Shown piece after piece: positions 1-9,365 of a DNA stretch of 64,000 bases. Source of the DNA: Natronorubrum daqingense (GTDB taxonomy: Archaea > Halobacteriota > Halobacteria > Halobacteriales > Natrialbaceae); the NCBI RefSeq assembly GCF_001971705.1, contig NZ_CP019327.1, positions 186,001 to 250,000 on the forward strand, written 5' to 3'. The position numbers were made by a program, and so were the translations under genes. The notes under the pieces were generated by a model. It was not told the DNA's origin. It saw only the letters and a program-made list of their open reading frames with translations, and made no database searches. Numbering within the stretch: the stretch's first letter is position 1; every line of letters starts with the position of its first letter.

Positions 1-1463
1 ATGACCGCACCCTCGGCGTCCTTGCCTTCTGCATGCTCGTCCGCTTTCATCGCCGCGAGGCGAACTGCGTCGACTCGAGAGACCTGTCCCATCCCGACGC
101 CGACCGTCTCCGTGCCGTCTGCGAAGAGGATGCCGTTCGATTTCACGTGTTTGAGCGTCTGCCAGGCGAAGACCATCGACTCGAGTTCCTCGTCGCTTGG
201 CTCGCGCTCGGTGACGACCTCGAGGTCGTCGACCGAGATTGTCTGGAGGTCCCGTTCTTGCACGAGCCGGCCGCCGACGAGTGGTTTCTCGGTAAAGCGC
301 TCCGTGGACTCACCCAACGCTCCGACGTCGAGCACGCGAAGATTGTCCTTCTCGAAGAGCACCTCGAGGGCGTCGTCCGTATAGCCCGGCGCGACGACGA
401 CCTCCTTGAACGAGTCAATCACTTGCTCGGCGGTCTCGGCGTCGCACTCCCGATTGAGCGCGACAATGCCGCCGAAGGCGCTCATCGGGTCCGTCGAGAG
501 GGCCTTCTCGTAGGCCTTGGCAAGCGAATCCGCCGTGGCACAGCCTGCGGGGTTAGTATGTTTGATGACCGCGGCGGCTGGTTCGTCGAACTCCTTGATC
601 AGGTCGAGCGCACCGTCGGCGTCGTTGTAGTTGTTGTAGCTCAGGGCCTTCGCGCCCTCGTTCAGCTGGTCGGCGTGGACGACGCTAGCCTCGTCGGTGG
701 TGTAGTCGGCGTAGACGGCGGCGTCTTGGTGTGGATTTTCTCCGTAGCGGAGGGTATCGACGCGATCGCTCGAGGAGAGTCGGCGAGCGGGAAGCCCGTC
801 GTGATCGTCGCTGTCGGTACTCGCGATGTCCGACTCGACGCGCGCCTCACCCGCCTCGAGATCGATGTCCACTGCGTCCTCAGAAAACCACTTCACCGCA
901 CGCGGGTACGCGCGGAACTCGCCCTCGTAGAGGACTCGCTCTTTTAGACCGTCCACGTCGTCACCCTCGTAGACCGGGATCGGTTCCTGCGTGACGATCG
1001 GACCGCCGTCGACCTCGCTCTCGAGGACCGCGCCGTCTTCGTCCGTCGCGTCGGTCACGACGTGGACCGTACAGCCCGTGACCGAGACGTTCGCCTCGAG
1101 CGCGTCGCCCCAGGCGTCCATGCCGGGGAAGGCGGGCAGCAGGGAGGGGTGAACGTTCAGGGTCGTCGGGGCCTCGGAAAGGAAGGTATCCGAGAGGATC
1201 CGCATGTAGCCGTCGAGGCAGACGAGGTCAAAGTCGTACCCCGAGAGAGCCTCGAGGACGGCTTCCTCGTGGGTCGCTCGATCCATCCCGTCCTCGAGCG
1301 GGACGACTTCGGTCGGAATATCGCGCTCGGCGGCGGCCTCGAGCACCGGCGCGTCTTCGTCGTTCGTGAGGACGACGGCGAGGTCGGCTCCTCCCGGTCG
1401 TCGGTCGGCGATGTTCAACAGGTTGCGCCCTCGGTTGCCGGCCATCCCGGCGATTCGCGTCAT
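1..1463 (-). CDS. purH: PurN-PurH fusion: GAR/AICAR formyltransferase (3' end cut off)
   Basis: Purine biosynthesis enzyme reading leftwards out of the window; the stop and roughly the last 30-40 residues are missing. The N-terminal ~165 residues look like a glycinamide ribonucleotide formyltransferase (PurN) domain, with NVHPSLLPAFPG and VTGCTVH. After a short linker comes the AICAR formyltransferase domain, with RYGENPHQ, LSYNNYNDADGAL, HTNPAGCA and SAFGGIVALN. No MGS-type IMP cyclohydrolase domain lies between them, so the cyclohydrolase step is presumably done by a separate protein (inference). The start at 1463 gives MTRIAGMAGNRGRNLL, a plausible PurN beginning. It is divergent from purB, with a 177-bp shared upstream region. 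Confidence 0.9.
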   Translation of the reverse strand, partial: MTRIAGMAGNRGRNLLNIADRRPGGADLAVVLTNDEDAPVLEAAAERDIPTEVVPLEDGMDRATHEEAVLEALSGYDFDLVCLDGYMRILSDTFLSEAPTTLNVHPSLLPAFPGMDAWGDALEANVSVTGCTVHVVTDATDEDGAVLESEVDGGPIVTQEPIPVYEGDDVDGLKERVLYEGEFRAYPRAVKWFSEDAVDIDLEAGEARVESDIASTDSDDHDGLPARRLSSSDRVDTLRYGENPHQDAAVYADYTTDEASVVHADQLNEGAKALSYNNYNDADGALDLIKEFDEPAAAVIKHTNPAGCATADSLAKAYEKALSTDPMSAFGGIVALNRECDAETAEQVIDSFKEVVVAPGYTDDALEVLFEKDNLRVLDVGALGESTERFTEKPLVGGRLVQERDLQTISVDDLEVVTEREPSDEELESMVFAWQTLKHVKSNGILFADGTETVGVGMGQVSRVDAVRLAAMKADEHAEGKDAEGAV

Positions 1464-1640
1464 ATGCAGATGCCCGCCCGCGAAGGGCAAAGTGGTTGCG
1501 GTCTCGTTGACTGAAGTATGCACAAACGTGTATCTCTGCGGCAGTATTTCCGACGACGGTGCTCGAGATATGCACGCTCGTGGCCCTGTACGGGGGCGAC
1601 TTCGATACGCTTTTGCACCGCCTGGGGAAAGCATTCCAAC

Positions 1641-3026
1641 ATGACCGAAACCGACGCCCTGTACGCCGTTTCGCCGCTGGACGGCCGCTACGGCAGCCGG
1701 ACTGCGCCGCTGTCGCCGTACGTCAGCGAGGCCGCGCTCATGCGTGCACGCGTCCGCGTCGAAGTCGAGTACCTGTTCGCACTCGCCGACCTCGAGGCGA
1801 CGCCACTCGAAATCGACGCCGACGAACGCGACCAGCTTCGAGGCTTGTACGAACACTTCGCGGAGGAAGACGCCCGACTCATCAAGACGCTCGAGACGGA
1901 GGGCTACGCCGAGTTCGAAGCGACCAATCACGACGTCAAAGCCGTCGAGTACTTCGTCCGCCACCGGCTGTCCGAGGACAGCGACGCCTCGGCGTGGATC
2001 CACTTCGGGTTGACCAGCGAGGACGTGAACAACCTGGCACACCGGCTGCTCGTTCGCGACGCCGTCGACGAGGTGCTCCTCCCGGCGCTGTACGACGTTC
2101 GAGACTGGCTCGCGGAGATGGCACAGAACTACCGCGACCTCCCGATGCTCGCCCGAACGCACGGCCAGCCCGCGACCCCGACGACCTTCGGCAAGGAGAT
2201 GGCGGTCTACGCCGCCCGACTGGGCCGCACGACGGGCCGCATTCGGCGGGCGACGGACGAACTCCGGGGGAAACTCGGCGGCGCGTCGGGGACCTACGCT
2301 GCCCACCACTCGGCCTACCCGGACGTCGACTGGTCGGCGTTCGCCGAGGCGTTCGTGACGGACCTCGGCCTCGAGTTCGAATCGCTCACGACGCAGGTCA
2401 ACCCCTGTGACGACCTCGCAGCAGTGTTCGACGCCTTCCGCGGCGCGAACGACGTCCTCCTCGATCTCGACCTAGATATGTGGCTCTACGTCTCCGATCG
2501 CTACCTCGGACAAGAAACCGTCGAGGGCGAGACGGGCTCCTCGACGATGCCCCACAAGGTCAACCCAATCGACTTCGAGAACAGCGAGGGGAACCTCTCG
2601 AAGGCGAACTCGGATTTGACCTTCCTTGCCGACTACGTCACGACCTCGAGACTTCAGCGTGACCTCTCCGATTCGACGGTCAAGCGAAATATCGGCGCGG
2701 CCTTCGCCCACTGTCTGATCGGCTACCGCAAAACCGAATCCGGCCTCGAGAAGGTCGTTCCGACGGAGCAGGTCATGCGCGAGGACCTCGAGTCGACGCC
2801 CGAAGTCATCGGCGAGGCCGTCCAGACGATTCTGCGCCGGGAAGGGCAAGAAGACGCCTACGAGCGCGTCAAGGCCGTCACGCGGGGGAAGGACGTCACG
2901 CTCGAGGACTTCCGTGACATGTTCGACGAACTCGCGGTCGACGAGGAGGTTCGCGAGGAACTCCACGCGCTGACGCCGACGGGCTACACGGGGGTTGCGG
3001 ACGAGTTGGTCGACGAGATCGAATAG
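1641..3026 (+). CDS. purB: Adenylosuccinate lyase
   Basis: 461-residue lyase that splits SAICAR to AICAR plus fumarate and adenylosuccinate to AMP plus fumarate. The family signature loop [16 protein letters not shown] is intact, with the catalytic serine in the GSS segment, and [16 protein letters not shown] carries the conserved histidine region. The open frame extends upstream to 1518, but the ATG at 1641 ([18 protein letters not shown]) matches the usual PurB start. Its product AICAR is the substrate of the divergent purH, so the two genes serve neighbouring steps and may share control through the intergenic region. Confidence 0.96.
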   Translation: MTETDALYAVSPLDGRYGSRTAPLSPYVSEAALMRARVRVEVEYLFALADLEATPLEIDADERDQLRGLYEHFAEEDARLIKTLETEGYAEFEATNHDVKAVEYFVRHRLSEDSDASAWIHFGLTSEDVNNLAHRLLVRDAVDEVLLPALYDVRDWLAEMAQNYRDLPMLARTHGQPATPTTFGKEMAVYAARLGRTTGRIRRATDELRGKLGGASGTYAAHHSAYPDVDWSAFAEAFVTDLGLEFESLTTQVNPCDDLAAVFDAFRGANDVLLDLDLDMWLYVSDRYLGQETVEGETGSSTMPHKVNPIDFENSEGNLSKANSDLTFLADYVTTSRLQRDLSDSTVKRNIGAAFAHCLIGYRKTESGLEKVVPTEQVMREDLESTPEVIGEAVQTILRREGQEDAYERVKAVTRGKDVTLEDFRDMFDELAVDEEVREELHALTPTGYTGVADELVDEIE

Positions 3027-3145
3027 TACTCGCCATTCCGTCGGCTGTTTCGCAGGATTTCGTTCTTCGAACCGAAGATCTCGTCGTCGTCAAGCGCGCC
3101 CTCGAGATGATAAGGATTATTATTCTAAGGCGGCTGAGTTATTAC

Positions 3146-3574
3146 ATGGCAGTCGTCAGCGTCTCGATGCCGGACGAACTTCTCGAGCGACTCGATCAGT
3201 TTGCAGATGACCACGGCTACACCGGCCGCAGCGAAGTCGTCCGGGAAGCCTCTCGGAACCTCCTCGGCGAATTCGAGGACACTCGTCTCGAGGAACGCGA
3301 ACTGATGGGTATCGTCACCGTGCTCTTCGATTACGAAACCACGAGCGTCGAAGAGCGGATGATGCACCTCCGTCACGAACACGAGGATCTCGTCGCCTCG
3401 AACTTCCACAGCCACGTTGGCGACCACTACTGCATGGAACTGTTCGTTCTCGAGGGCGAACTCGAGGATATCTCGACGTTTGTCGGGAAAATTCGAGCGA
3501 CGAAGGACGCGCTGACCGTCGACTACTCCGTGATTCCGGTCGACAGCTTCGATCCGATCTCACAGGACGGATAA
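3146..3574 (+). CDS. nikR: NikR-type ribbon-helix-helix nickel-responsive regulator
   Basis: 142-residue regulator. The N-terminal ~45 residues form a ribbon-helix-helix DNA-binding domain ([20 protein letters not shown], then GRSEVVREA). The rest is the NikR ACT-like metal domain. All four nickel ligands known from E. coli NikR can be placed by spacing: His77, His88, His90 and Cys96, in RHEHE and [10 protein letters not shown]. The start at 3146 is preferred over 3107 because RHH proteins begin close to the first strand. No nickel transporter, urease or hydrogenase is adjacent. The 40 bp before the start are AT-rich and could hold its own operator, but no clear palindrome was found. Confidence 0.87.
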   Translation: MAVVSVSMPDELLERLDQFADDHGYTGRSEVVREASRNLLGEFEDTRLEERELMGIVTVLFDYETTSVEERMMHLRHEHEDLVASNFHSHVGDHYCMELFVLEGELEDISTFVGKIRATKDALTVDYSVIPVDSFDPISQDG

Positions 3575-3822
3575 CGGCCAGCGCTTCGGCTATTCTCGGT
3601 TGTCTGTGTCGATATTCGATGTATCAGTTGGATGTATAGTCAGGCGACGAAACTGGACGATGTCGGTGCACGGTAGAACCCTCTCGAGCGACGTCTGGGG
3701 CATGGAGCACACAGACGCGGAGAATCGCTCGAGTTGCTCGTCGAACTGATGGGGGAGTGAGACGTTCTCGCGAATCGTCCCGGAACGCGTAGTTTTACTG
3801 GGGTCCCGCCCAATGTGTACAC

Positions 3823-4197
3823 ATGACCTATCGGAAAGTGAACTACGAGGACGTCGATCAGGTCTCGAGTGCGATGCACTTCCTGAGCGATCCACTCGAG
3901 ACCGAACAGGTCGGCGTGACGGTCGCACGGTGTGACCCGGGCTGGAACAGCAAGCCACACGATCACACCGACAACGAGCACGAGGAAGTGTACGTCCTGA
4001 TCGAGGGCGCTGCGACGGTCGTCGTCGACGACGAACCGGTCGAGATGGAGACCGGTGATGCACTCTGGCTTCCACCGGAGTCGACGCGTCAGATTCGAAA
4101 CGGCGACGACGAGAGCGCGTTCGTCCTCGTCAGCGCGCCCAGTATCGGCGACGAGAACGGCGACGACGAGCGACTACTCTCCGGATTCGCTGGGTGA
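3823..4197 (+). CDS. Small cupin-domain protein
   Basis: 124-residue single-domain cupin. Motif 1 is KPHDHTDNEHEEVYVLIEG, with His46, His48 and Glu54/55 as likely metal ligands. Motif 2 is GDALWLPPESTRQIRN; the histidine usually found here is replaced, so the metal site may be incomplete. The C-terminal tail is acidic. No substrate can be assigned. The 10-bp palindrome at 3814-3823 overlaps the start codon, which could be chance. It stands alone between a NikR-like regulator and an acyl-CoA dehydrogenase. Confidence 0.82.
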   Translation: MTYRKVNYEDVDQVSSAMHFLSDPLETEQVGVTVARCDPGWNSKPHDHTDNEHEEVYVLIEGAATVVVDDEPVEMETGDALWLPPESTRQIRNGDDESAFVLVSAPSIGDENGDDERLLSGFAG

Positions 4198-4305
4198 ACG
4201 GACGGCCTCCTCGAAACGTCCGAGACCGAGGACAAACTCGGACTTCCGTTCGGACTTGCACTGTTGTGGTGCGACTATTTCTGGCACACTATCATGTAGT
4301 GGTGC

Positions 4306-5463
4306 ATGGAGCTACTCGAGGACAGTATTGTCCCGGAGCACGCACGCGACGTCAAAGCCGAAGCCCGCGAGTTCGCGCGTGAACACATCGAACCAAACGC
4401 GCAGGAGCACTTTCAGGATGGAACGTATCCGGAGGAGATCCTCGAAGCGGGCCAGGAGGCCGGTCTCGTCGCACAGGACATTCCGGAAGCGTGGGGCGGT
4501 CGCGGATTCGACCTTCCCCAACTGCTCGCACTGACGGAGGAGTTCTATCGGGCGGATGCGGGCATCGCGTTGACGCTCCAACTGGCGAGTTTCGGCTGTG
4601 AGATCACGTACGAACACGGCACCGACGAGCAGTGCGAGGAGTTCGTTCGCCCGGTTGCCGAGGGGGAGATGCGTTCGGGGCTCGCGGTTTCAGAGCCCGA
4701 TACCGGCAGCGACCTTACGGGTATGGAGACCACCGCGGAACGAGACGGCGACGAGTACGTCCTCAACGGCGAGAAGTACTGGATCGGAAACGGCGTCGAA
4801 GCGGACTGGGTCACCCTCTACGCGCGAACGGACGACGACGAGACCAACCGCTACGGCAATCACTCGCTGTTCATCGTCCCGACAGACACCGACGGTTACG
4901 ACGCCGAACACATTCCCGAAAAGATGGCGATGCGCGCCTCGAAGCAGGCGCACATCGAACTCGAGGACTGTCGTATCCCCGCGGAAAACCTGATCGGCGC
5001 GGAAGGTGCGGGCTTCTGGCTGCTCGCCGAATTCTTCAATCACGGCCGCATCGTCGTCTCGGCACACGGCTTGGGATTGGGAGCGGCAGCGATCGAGGAA
5101 ACCTGGGAGTTCGTCCACGACCGCGAGCAGTTCGGCCGGTCGATCAGCGACTTTCAGGCGGTCCAACACGGCCTCGCGGAGATGTTGATGGCCTTCGAAC
5201 GCGCTCGAGCACTCACCTGGCGTGCCTGCCAGAAGGTCGAGAATGGCGACGACGTGGGATACTGGGCGGCATTGTCGAAGACGAACGCGACGGAGATGGC
5301 GGTCGACGTCGCCGAGCAAGGTATGCAGTTTCACGGCGGGCGGTCGATACTCGACGAGCGCCGAATCGCGCGCGTCTATCGCGACGTGCGCATTCCAGTC
5401 ATCTACGAGGGAGCGAACGAAATCCAGCGAAACCTGATCTACGGGCAGGCACCGAGGAGCTAA
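4306..5463 (+). CDS. Acyl-CoA dehydrogenase
   Basis: 385-residue flavoprotein of the acyl-CoA dehydrogenase family, which makes the alpha-beta double bond in acyl-CoA esters and passes electrons to ETF. The FAD/substrate segment SEPDTGSDLTGMETTAERDGD, the GADGAGFWLL-type loop (GAEGAGFWLL), DRKQFG-like DREQFGRSI and the C-terminal VIYEGANEIQRN with the probable catalytic Glu are all present. Length is normal for the family. Chain-length or branched-chain specificity cannot be read from the sequence, and no thiolase or hydratase is adjacent. Confidence 0.92.
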   Translation: MELLEDSIVPEHARDVKAEAREFAREHIEPNAQEHFQDGTYPEEILEAGQEAGLVAQDIPEAWGGRGFDLPQLLALTEEFYRADAGIALTLQLASFGCEITYEHGTDEQCEEFVRPVAEGEMRSGLAVSEPDTGSDLTGMETTAERDGDEYVLNGEKYWIGNGVEADWVTLYARTDDDETNRYGNHSLFIVPTDTDGYDAEHIPEKMAMRASKQAHIELEDCRIPAENLIGAEGAGFWLLAEFFNHGRIVVSAHGLGLGAAAIEETWEFVHDREQFGRSISDFQAVQHGLAEMLMAFERARALTWRACQKVENGDDVGYWAALSKTNATEMAVDVAEQGMQFHGGRSILDERRIARVYRDVRIPVIYEGANEIQRNLIYGQAPRS

Positions 5464-5532
5464 ACAGCGTCAGCGAACGAAACGGACGTTTCGGTATCGG
5501 GTTGGGAAAACGAGCGGAGCGAACGGGAACCG

Positions 5533-6108
5533 TTAGTTTTCGGATGAGATGTCTTGGAAGACGCCGACGAATTCGTCGTGATTTCGAAGGCTCGAGACGG
5601 TCGCGTCGGTCCGTTCCTCGAGTTCTTCGACGCGCGTACAGAGCGTCTGATACTCTTCGTTACCTTCCAGTTCTGGCGCGGATTTTTTGGACTCGATGAG
5701 GGCTTTCTTCGAGACGAGCGTGTAGTACGTCTGAACCTCCGATTCGTAGGTGGCTCGTTGGTCGATGTGGTCGACTACCGTGAGGAGTTCTTCCTCTGAG
5801 AGTGGTTTGACCAGGTAGTCGTCGAACCCCATTTCGATGATGTCGAAGTCGGGATCGACTGCCGTCGCCATGACGACGCGTACGTCGTACCCGTTGTCTC
5901 GAATCGTTTCGAGGACCTCCTCGCCGGTTTGATCCGGCATCCGACGGTCTAACAGAACGATTTCGATGGACGCCGTAAGTTTCTCGAGGGCTGATTCGCC
6001 GTCGTAGGCCGTCTCGACGGACCATCCGTCTTGTTGAAGCCACTCGGTGTACAGATCGGCAAGTTGATTCTCGTCGTCGACGACGAGGATGTCTGGTTCA
6101 GTGCTCAC
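5533..6108 (-). CDS. HalX-domain response regulator
   Basis: 191-residue response regulator. The receiver domain has the acidic pair Asp11/Asp12, the phosphoacceptor Asp54 (IVLLDRRMPD), the conserved Thr/Ala position (VMATAVD) and the Lys in YLVKPLS. The C-terminal ~70 residues form the helical HalX domain found with haloarchaeal receivers, ending in a probable coiled coil (TRVEELEERTD). There is no DNA-binding domain, so output is probably protein-protein. No histidine kinase is adjacent. It is divergent from the CPBP protease gene, with a 196-bp gap that contains an inverted repeat. Confidence 0.9.
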   Translation of the reverse strand: MSTEPDILVVDDENQLADLYTEWLQQDGWSVETAYDGESALEKLTASIEIVLLDRRMPDQTGEEVLETIRDNGYDVRVVMATAVDPDFDIIEMGFDDYLVKPLSEEELLTVVDHIDQRATYESEVQTYYTLVSKKALIESKKSAPELEGNEEYQTLCTRVEELEERTDATVSSLRNHDEFVGVFQDISSEN

Positions 6109-6218
6109 TTACTTTCCCCTCGGTTCGTCTCATCCATCACACTCATGAGCAATGAATTCTTCTACTGTATGATAAATCTCGCGACTATCCACGAGAACAC
6201 ATATTTACACTAACTGGT

Positions 6219-6241
6219 CTATGAAAACACGTTGTTCATAG
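6219..6241. promoter_or_regulatory. Inverted repeat, possible operator
   Basis: CTATGAA (6219-6225) and TTCATAG (6235-6241) are perfect 7-base arms separated by 9 bases. It lies between the divergent HalX regulator and the CPBP protease gene, about 65 bp before the latter's start, close to where a promoter would sit. The function as an operator is inference. Confidence 0.4.
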
Positions 6242-6304
6242 ACACCAATCAACACGCACTCCGGATCTCGAACCTATTTCTACCGGAGGTGTGAACGAGC
6301 AGGT

Positions 6305-7075
6305 ATGGGCTCGAGTCGGCGTTCGACGGCGATCTCCCACCGACTTCGCGTGCTGGGGCTCTGTTTCGCTCTCGCGATCGGTGGCTGGCTGACCGGATTC
6401 GCCGCGACGCTGGGTGTCGAACTCCACGCCCTCGCCGCTGGTTACGATATTCGGGCGATTATGCAGATCGGCTCGTCGGTCGCGTTCAACGTCGTCGGCG
6501 CTGCCGGGGTCGCGCTCACGTACCTCATCGTCCGTCGAAACGGGTTCGACCTGCCGTTCGCCCTCGAGTTTCTCCGAATTCGGAAGCCGACGGTCTGGGA
6601 CATGCTGTGGATCGCCGTCGGGCTGTGGGGGGCGTTCGCCGTCGTCATGGGGTATCAGGTGTTCATCGAGTTCGTCGATCCGTTTGGAACGGGTGGTGAG
6701 GGCGAGACGCACTCGTCGATCGAAGACGGACGACAGTATCCCTCGCTCTTTTTGGTTGCCATCCCGATTGCGCTCTTCCTGACCGGCCCTGGCGAGGAAC
6801 TGCTCTATCGCGGCGTCGTTCAGTCACGTCTCGGCGAGGTGTTCCCGTCGTCGCTCGCCGTCCTCCTCTCGTCGCTCGTCTTCGCGGCTGTCCACCTCCC
6901 GGTGTACATGGGCGAAGAGTTCGGTGCCGTGCTCGTCAGTCTCGGCACGGTGTTCGCACTCGGACTCTACCTCGGTATCCTCTACGAACTCTCCGATACC
7001 CTCGTCGTCCCCGCACTCATCCACGGCGGCTACAACGCCCTCGTCTACTACTCGAACTACGTCACGTACGCCTGA
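6305..7075 (+). CDS. CPBP family intramembrane metalloprotease
   Basis: 256-residue multi-pass membrane protein of the CPBP (CAAX protease/bacteriocin-processing, Abi) family. The motif-1 glutamates and arginine are in GEELLYRGVVQSRLG (Glu164/Glu165, Arg169), motif 2 has His197 in FAAVHLP, and motif 3 His is in ALIHGGYNALVY. Around 7-8 hydrophobic segments are visible, with an acidic soluble loop near residues 125-145. The substrate is unknown. A second family member lies at 49,716-50,648 next to lonB. Confidence 0.9.
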   Translation: MGSSRRSTAISHRLRVLGLCFALAIGGWLTGFAATLGVELHALAAGYDIRAIMQIGSSVAFNVVGAAGVALTYLIVRRNGFDLPFALEFLRIRKPTVWDMLWIAVGLWGAFAVVMGYQVFIEFVDPFGTGGEGETHSSIEDGRQYPSLFLVAIPIALFLTGPGEELLYRGVVQSRLGEVFPSSLAVLLSSLVFAAVHLPVYMGEEFGAVLVSLGTVFALGLYLGILYELSDTLVVPALIHGGYNALVYYSNYVTYA

Positions 7076-7143
7076 GAACTCGTCCGACGCTCGTTCCCCC
7101 GGTCGAGTTCGATCTCCGACTCGAGGTGCCAGAATTCCCCCTC

Positions 7144-7866
7144 CTACAGCTCTCGTTCGTCCCGAATCGAATCGTCGCCACGAGTGTCGTCGAGAGTTGC
7201 GGAGGTCGTTTCAGTCCACCGGGGCTGGTCGACCGACTCGGCTCTCGAGGGTCGATCCCCGTTTTCTTCGTCGAACAGCCGTCGCTCGAGTTCGGTGCGC
7301 TGGCGAAGGATCGCCCCGATTGCGACGGTCGCGAGCCCCATCGCGACGAGGGCTCCCAAAATCGGAATCAGTTGACTCGAGGCGAGAACGAGTACGCCGG
7401 CCAGGAGCGCCCACCAGAGTGATGGCTCCTCGCCGGTGACGCTCTCGAGGAGGTGGTGGCTCACGGCGAGCGCACCGAGCGTCGCGCCGAAGGCCAACAG
7501 GAGTCCCCAGAAGAACAGGCCGGGAAGCGAAACGATCCCCGCCAGCGCAACGAGAGTCGCCTGCTCGTACACCGTCGTGACGATCAACGGGGAGGAAACG
7601 ACGACCAGAACGCCGAAGAATCCCAGAAACCCGATCGCGAACGTTCGATCCGGGTGGGCACTGATTTCAGTCCCAATCGAACGCGTGAACGACGACGACC
7701 CGGCGACGAAAAGGACACCGAGGACTCCAGCGGTGACGGCAACAGCGAGACTCAACAGTACTGGCCGCGGGAGGTCGATACCCGCAACGAAGAGTTGCCG
7801 TGGGAGACTCGAGACTGTCGCCGAAACTGCCTGCTCGAGCGACACGCCGGCGGGAACTGGAAACAC
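7144..7866 (-). CDS. Membrane protein, function unknown
   Basis: 240-residue protein with about five hydrophobic segments in residues 30-190 and a charged, probably cytoplasmic tail of ~45 residues rich in Asp, Glu and Arg. No family motif was recognised. It converges with the CPBP protease gene upstream and is divergent from the 38-residue membrane peptide gene. It resembles the polytopic, bactofilin-free membrane proteins common in haloarchaea, but no assignment is justified. Confidence 0.75.
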   Translation of the reverse strand: MFPVPAGVSLEQAVSATVSSLPRQLFVAGIDLPRPVLLSLAVAVTAGVLGVLFVAGSSSFTRSIGTEISAHPDRTFAIGFLGFFGVLVVVSSPLIVTTVYEQATLVALAGIVSLPGLFFWGLLLAFGATLGALAVSHHLLESVTGEEPSLWWALLAGVLVLASSQLIPILGALVAMGLATVAIGAILRQRTELERRLFDEENGDRPSRAESVDQPRWTETTSATLDDTRGDDSIRDEREL

Positions 7867-7998
7867 GAGTGTGCCCTATTGCTTCGGCAGTAACGACAAA
7901 AAACGATCGAAACGAGGGGCTGTGAGTGACCGCTGCGGACGCCCGTTTTCCAGCCAGCGACCAACACCGCTTTGAGCGGGCACGTTCAACGCTCTCGT

Positions 7999-8115
7999 AT
8001 GAGCGAGGCGTTACTCGAGTACCTCTTTCCCGAAATCGCGACCATCGCCCTCTTTACGATCGCTATTCTGGGCATGATCGCGCTATTGTACATCTCGACG
8101 CAGTGGGACGAGTGA
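7999..8115 (+). CDS. 38-residue single-span membrane peptide
   Basis: Short gene, MSEALLEYLFPEIATIALFT followed by a hydrophobic helix and the tail STQWDE. One transmembrane span (about residues 12-32) is predicted, with an acidic N-terminus and C-terminus. The ATG follows a region of normal intergenic composition. Third positions are GC-rich, as in neighbouring genes, which supports coding. The function is unknown; small proteins like this often accompany membrane complexes, but no partner is evident here. Confidence 0.6.
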   Translation: MSEALLEYLFPEIATIALFTIAILGMIALLYISTQWDE

Positions 8116-8156
8116 GACGGGCGAAATGAGTTGGTAAAGTCGTCTAAAAAGTCGAG

Positions 8157-9365
8157 TCACTCGAGAACCGTCTGTAGCGTCTCCTCGAGTGCACGTGCGG
8201 CCTCGCGGACGGCTTCGATCCGGACGTACTCTCGCGGGGCGTGGGCGACGGCACCGTTCTCGTCGGCGAGCACGCCGGGTCCGAAGACGACCGTCGGCGC
8301 GTCCTGCGCGAAGTACGACGCCTCCGTCGCCGCCGAAAACGGCCGGACGGCACCGCCTGCGGCGTCGGCGAGCACGTCGACGATCCGTGCGTCGGGGTCG
8401 GTATCCCACGCCTCGAGGAACGGGGTCGGCCGGTCGGTAAAGCGGAACTCGACGCCGACTCCCGCCGGCACCGCGACCTCGAGTCGGTCGGTCAACGCGG
8501 CGTGGAAGTCCTCCGCCGTTTCGGGCGGGACGCTTCGTCGGTCGACCGTCAGCGCGCAGTCGGCGGGCACCTGATTGGTCGCCTCACCGCCCGATACGAC
8601 GGTCGGCGTGAGCGTCGCTTCACCGAGTTGGAGGTGGGTCGGCGGGGCGTCGTCGCGTTCGTCGAACGTCCGGATCGTCTCGAGGACGGGTTCGAGGGCA
8701 GCGACGGCGTTGATTCCGGTCTCGGGTTCGGCAGCGTGGGCGTTCGCACCCGTCAGGTGAATCGTCCCCTGAAACCGACCTTTCGCCGCCGTGCAGACGT
8801 CGAGATCGGTCGGTTCGCCGACGATCACGGCGTCGGCGTCACGCGTCGGCGAATCCGCACTCGAGACCAGTTCGTACGCGCCGATCGAGAGCACCTCCTC
8901 GTCGGGCGTGATCGCGAGCGTCACGCGGCCGGCCCCACTCGAGAGGTCGACCGCGAAGAAGGCTGCGAGCATGGCGGCGAGGGGTCCCTTCGCGTCACAG
9001 GAGCCACGGCCACAGATGATCTCGCCGTCAGTTTCGGGGTATCCATCGCGTCCGTCGATCTCCCGTTCGAACGGAACGTGGGGCGAGACGGTGTCGATGT
9101 GCGTGTTCAATACGACGTGTGCGTCCGCATCGGCCGAGCCTCGCGTCGCGAGGACGTTTCCGTGCTCGTCGACGCGCGGGTCGACGCCGTTGGCCTCGAG
9201 CGTCTCGCACAGTAACTCCCGCATGGGTCCGATATCCTCGTGCGAGGGGCGTTGCACAGCGGTCTCGAGGAACGAAACGGGGTCGAACGCGGAGGACGGA
9301 GTGTCGGCGCTGCCCGTCGACTCGCTCTCGGCCGGAGCCGTTCCGGATGGGTCGTCTCTGCTCAC
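8157..9365 (-). CDS. dapE: Succinyl-diaminopimelate desuccinylase, M20 family
   Basis: 402-residue M20 metallopeptidase-family enzyme, last gene of the lysine operon. Zinc-ligand motifs are visible: VVLNTHIDTVSPH, GRGSCDAKGPLAAM, and the catalytic Glu pair in TPDEEVLSIG, plus VGEPTD. It should hydrolyse N-succinyl-LL-diaminopimelate to LL-DAP, an assignment that rests on position in the operon, since the M20 family also contains many other deacylases. The start is GTG, overlapping the dapF stop by four bases (GTGA), which indicates translational coupling. The first ~25 residues are a low-complexity Ser/Pro/Asp stretch. Confidence 0.88.
   Translation of the reverse strand: MSRDDPSGTAPAESESTGSADTPSSAFDPVSFLETAVQRPSHEDIGPMRELLCETLEANGVDPRVDEHGNVLATRGSADADAHVVLNTHIDTVSPHVPFEREIDGRDGYPETDGEIICGRGSCDAKGPLAAMLAAFFAVDLSSGAGRVTLAITPDEEVLSIGAYELVSSADSPTRDADAVIVGEPTDLDVCTAAKGRFQGTIHLTGANAHAAEPETGINAVAALEPVLETIRTFDERDDAPPTHLQLGEATLTPTVVSGGEATNQVPADCALTVDRRSVPPETAEDFHAALTDRLEVAVPAGVGVEFRFTDRPTPFLEAWDTDPDARIVDVLADAAGGAVRPFSAATEASYFAQDAPTVVFGPGVLADENGAVAHAPREYVRIEAVREAARALEETLQTVLE

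Noticed and set aside
3814-3823. TGTGTACACA palindrome at the cupin start as another TRP box
   Set aside because: Only one box, overlapping the start codon of a gene unrelated to tryptophan, and without the phased half-sites seen before trpC.
3590-4075. 161-codon minus-strand open frame overlapping the cupin gene
   Set aside because: Shadow of the cupin; strongly Arg/Ser-rich with no domain.
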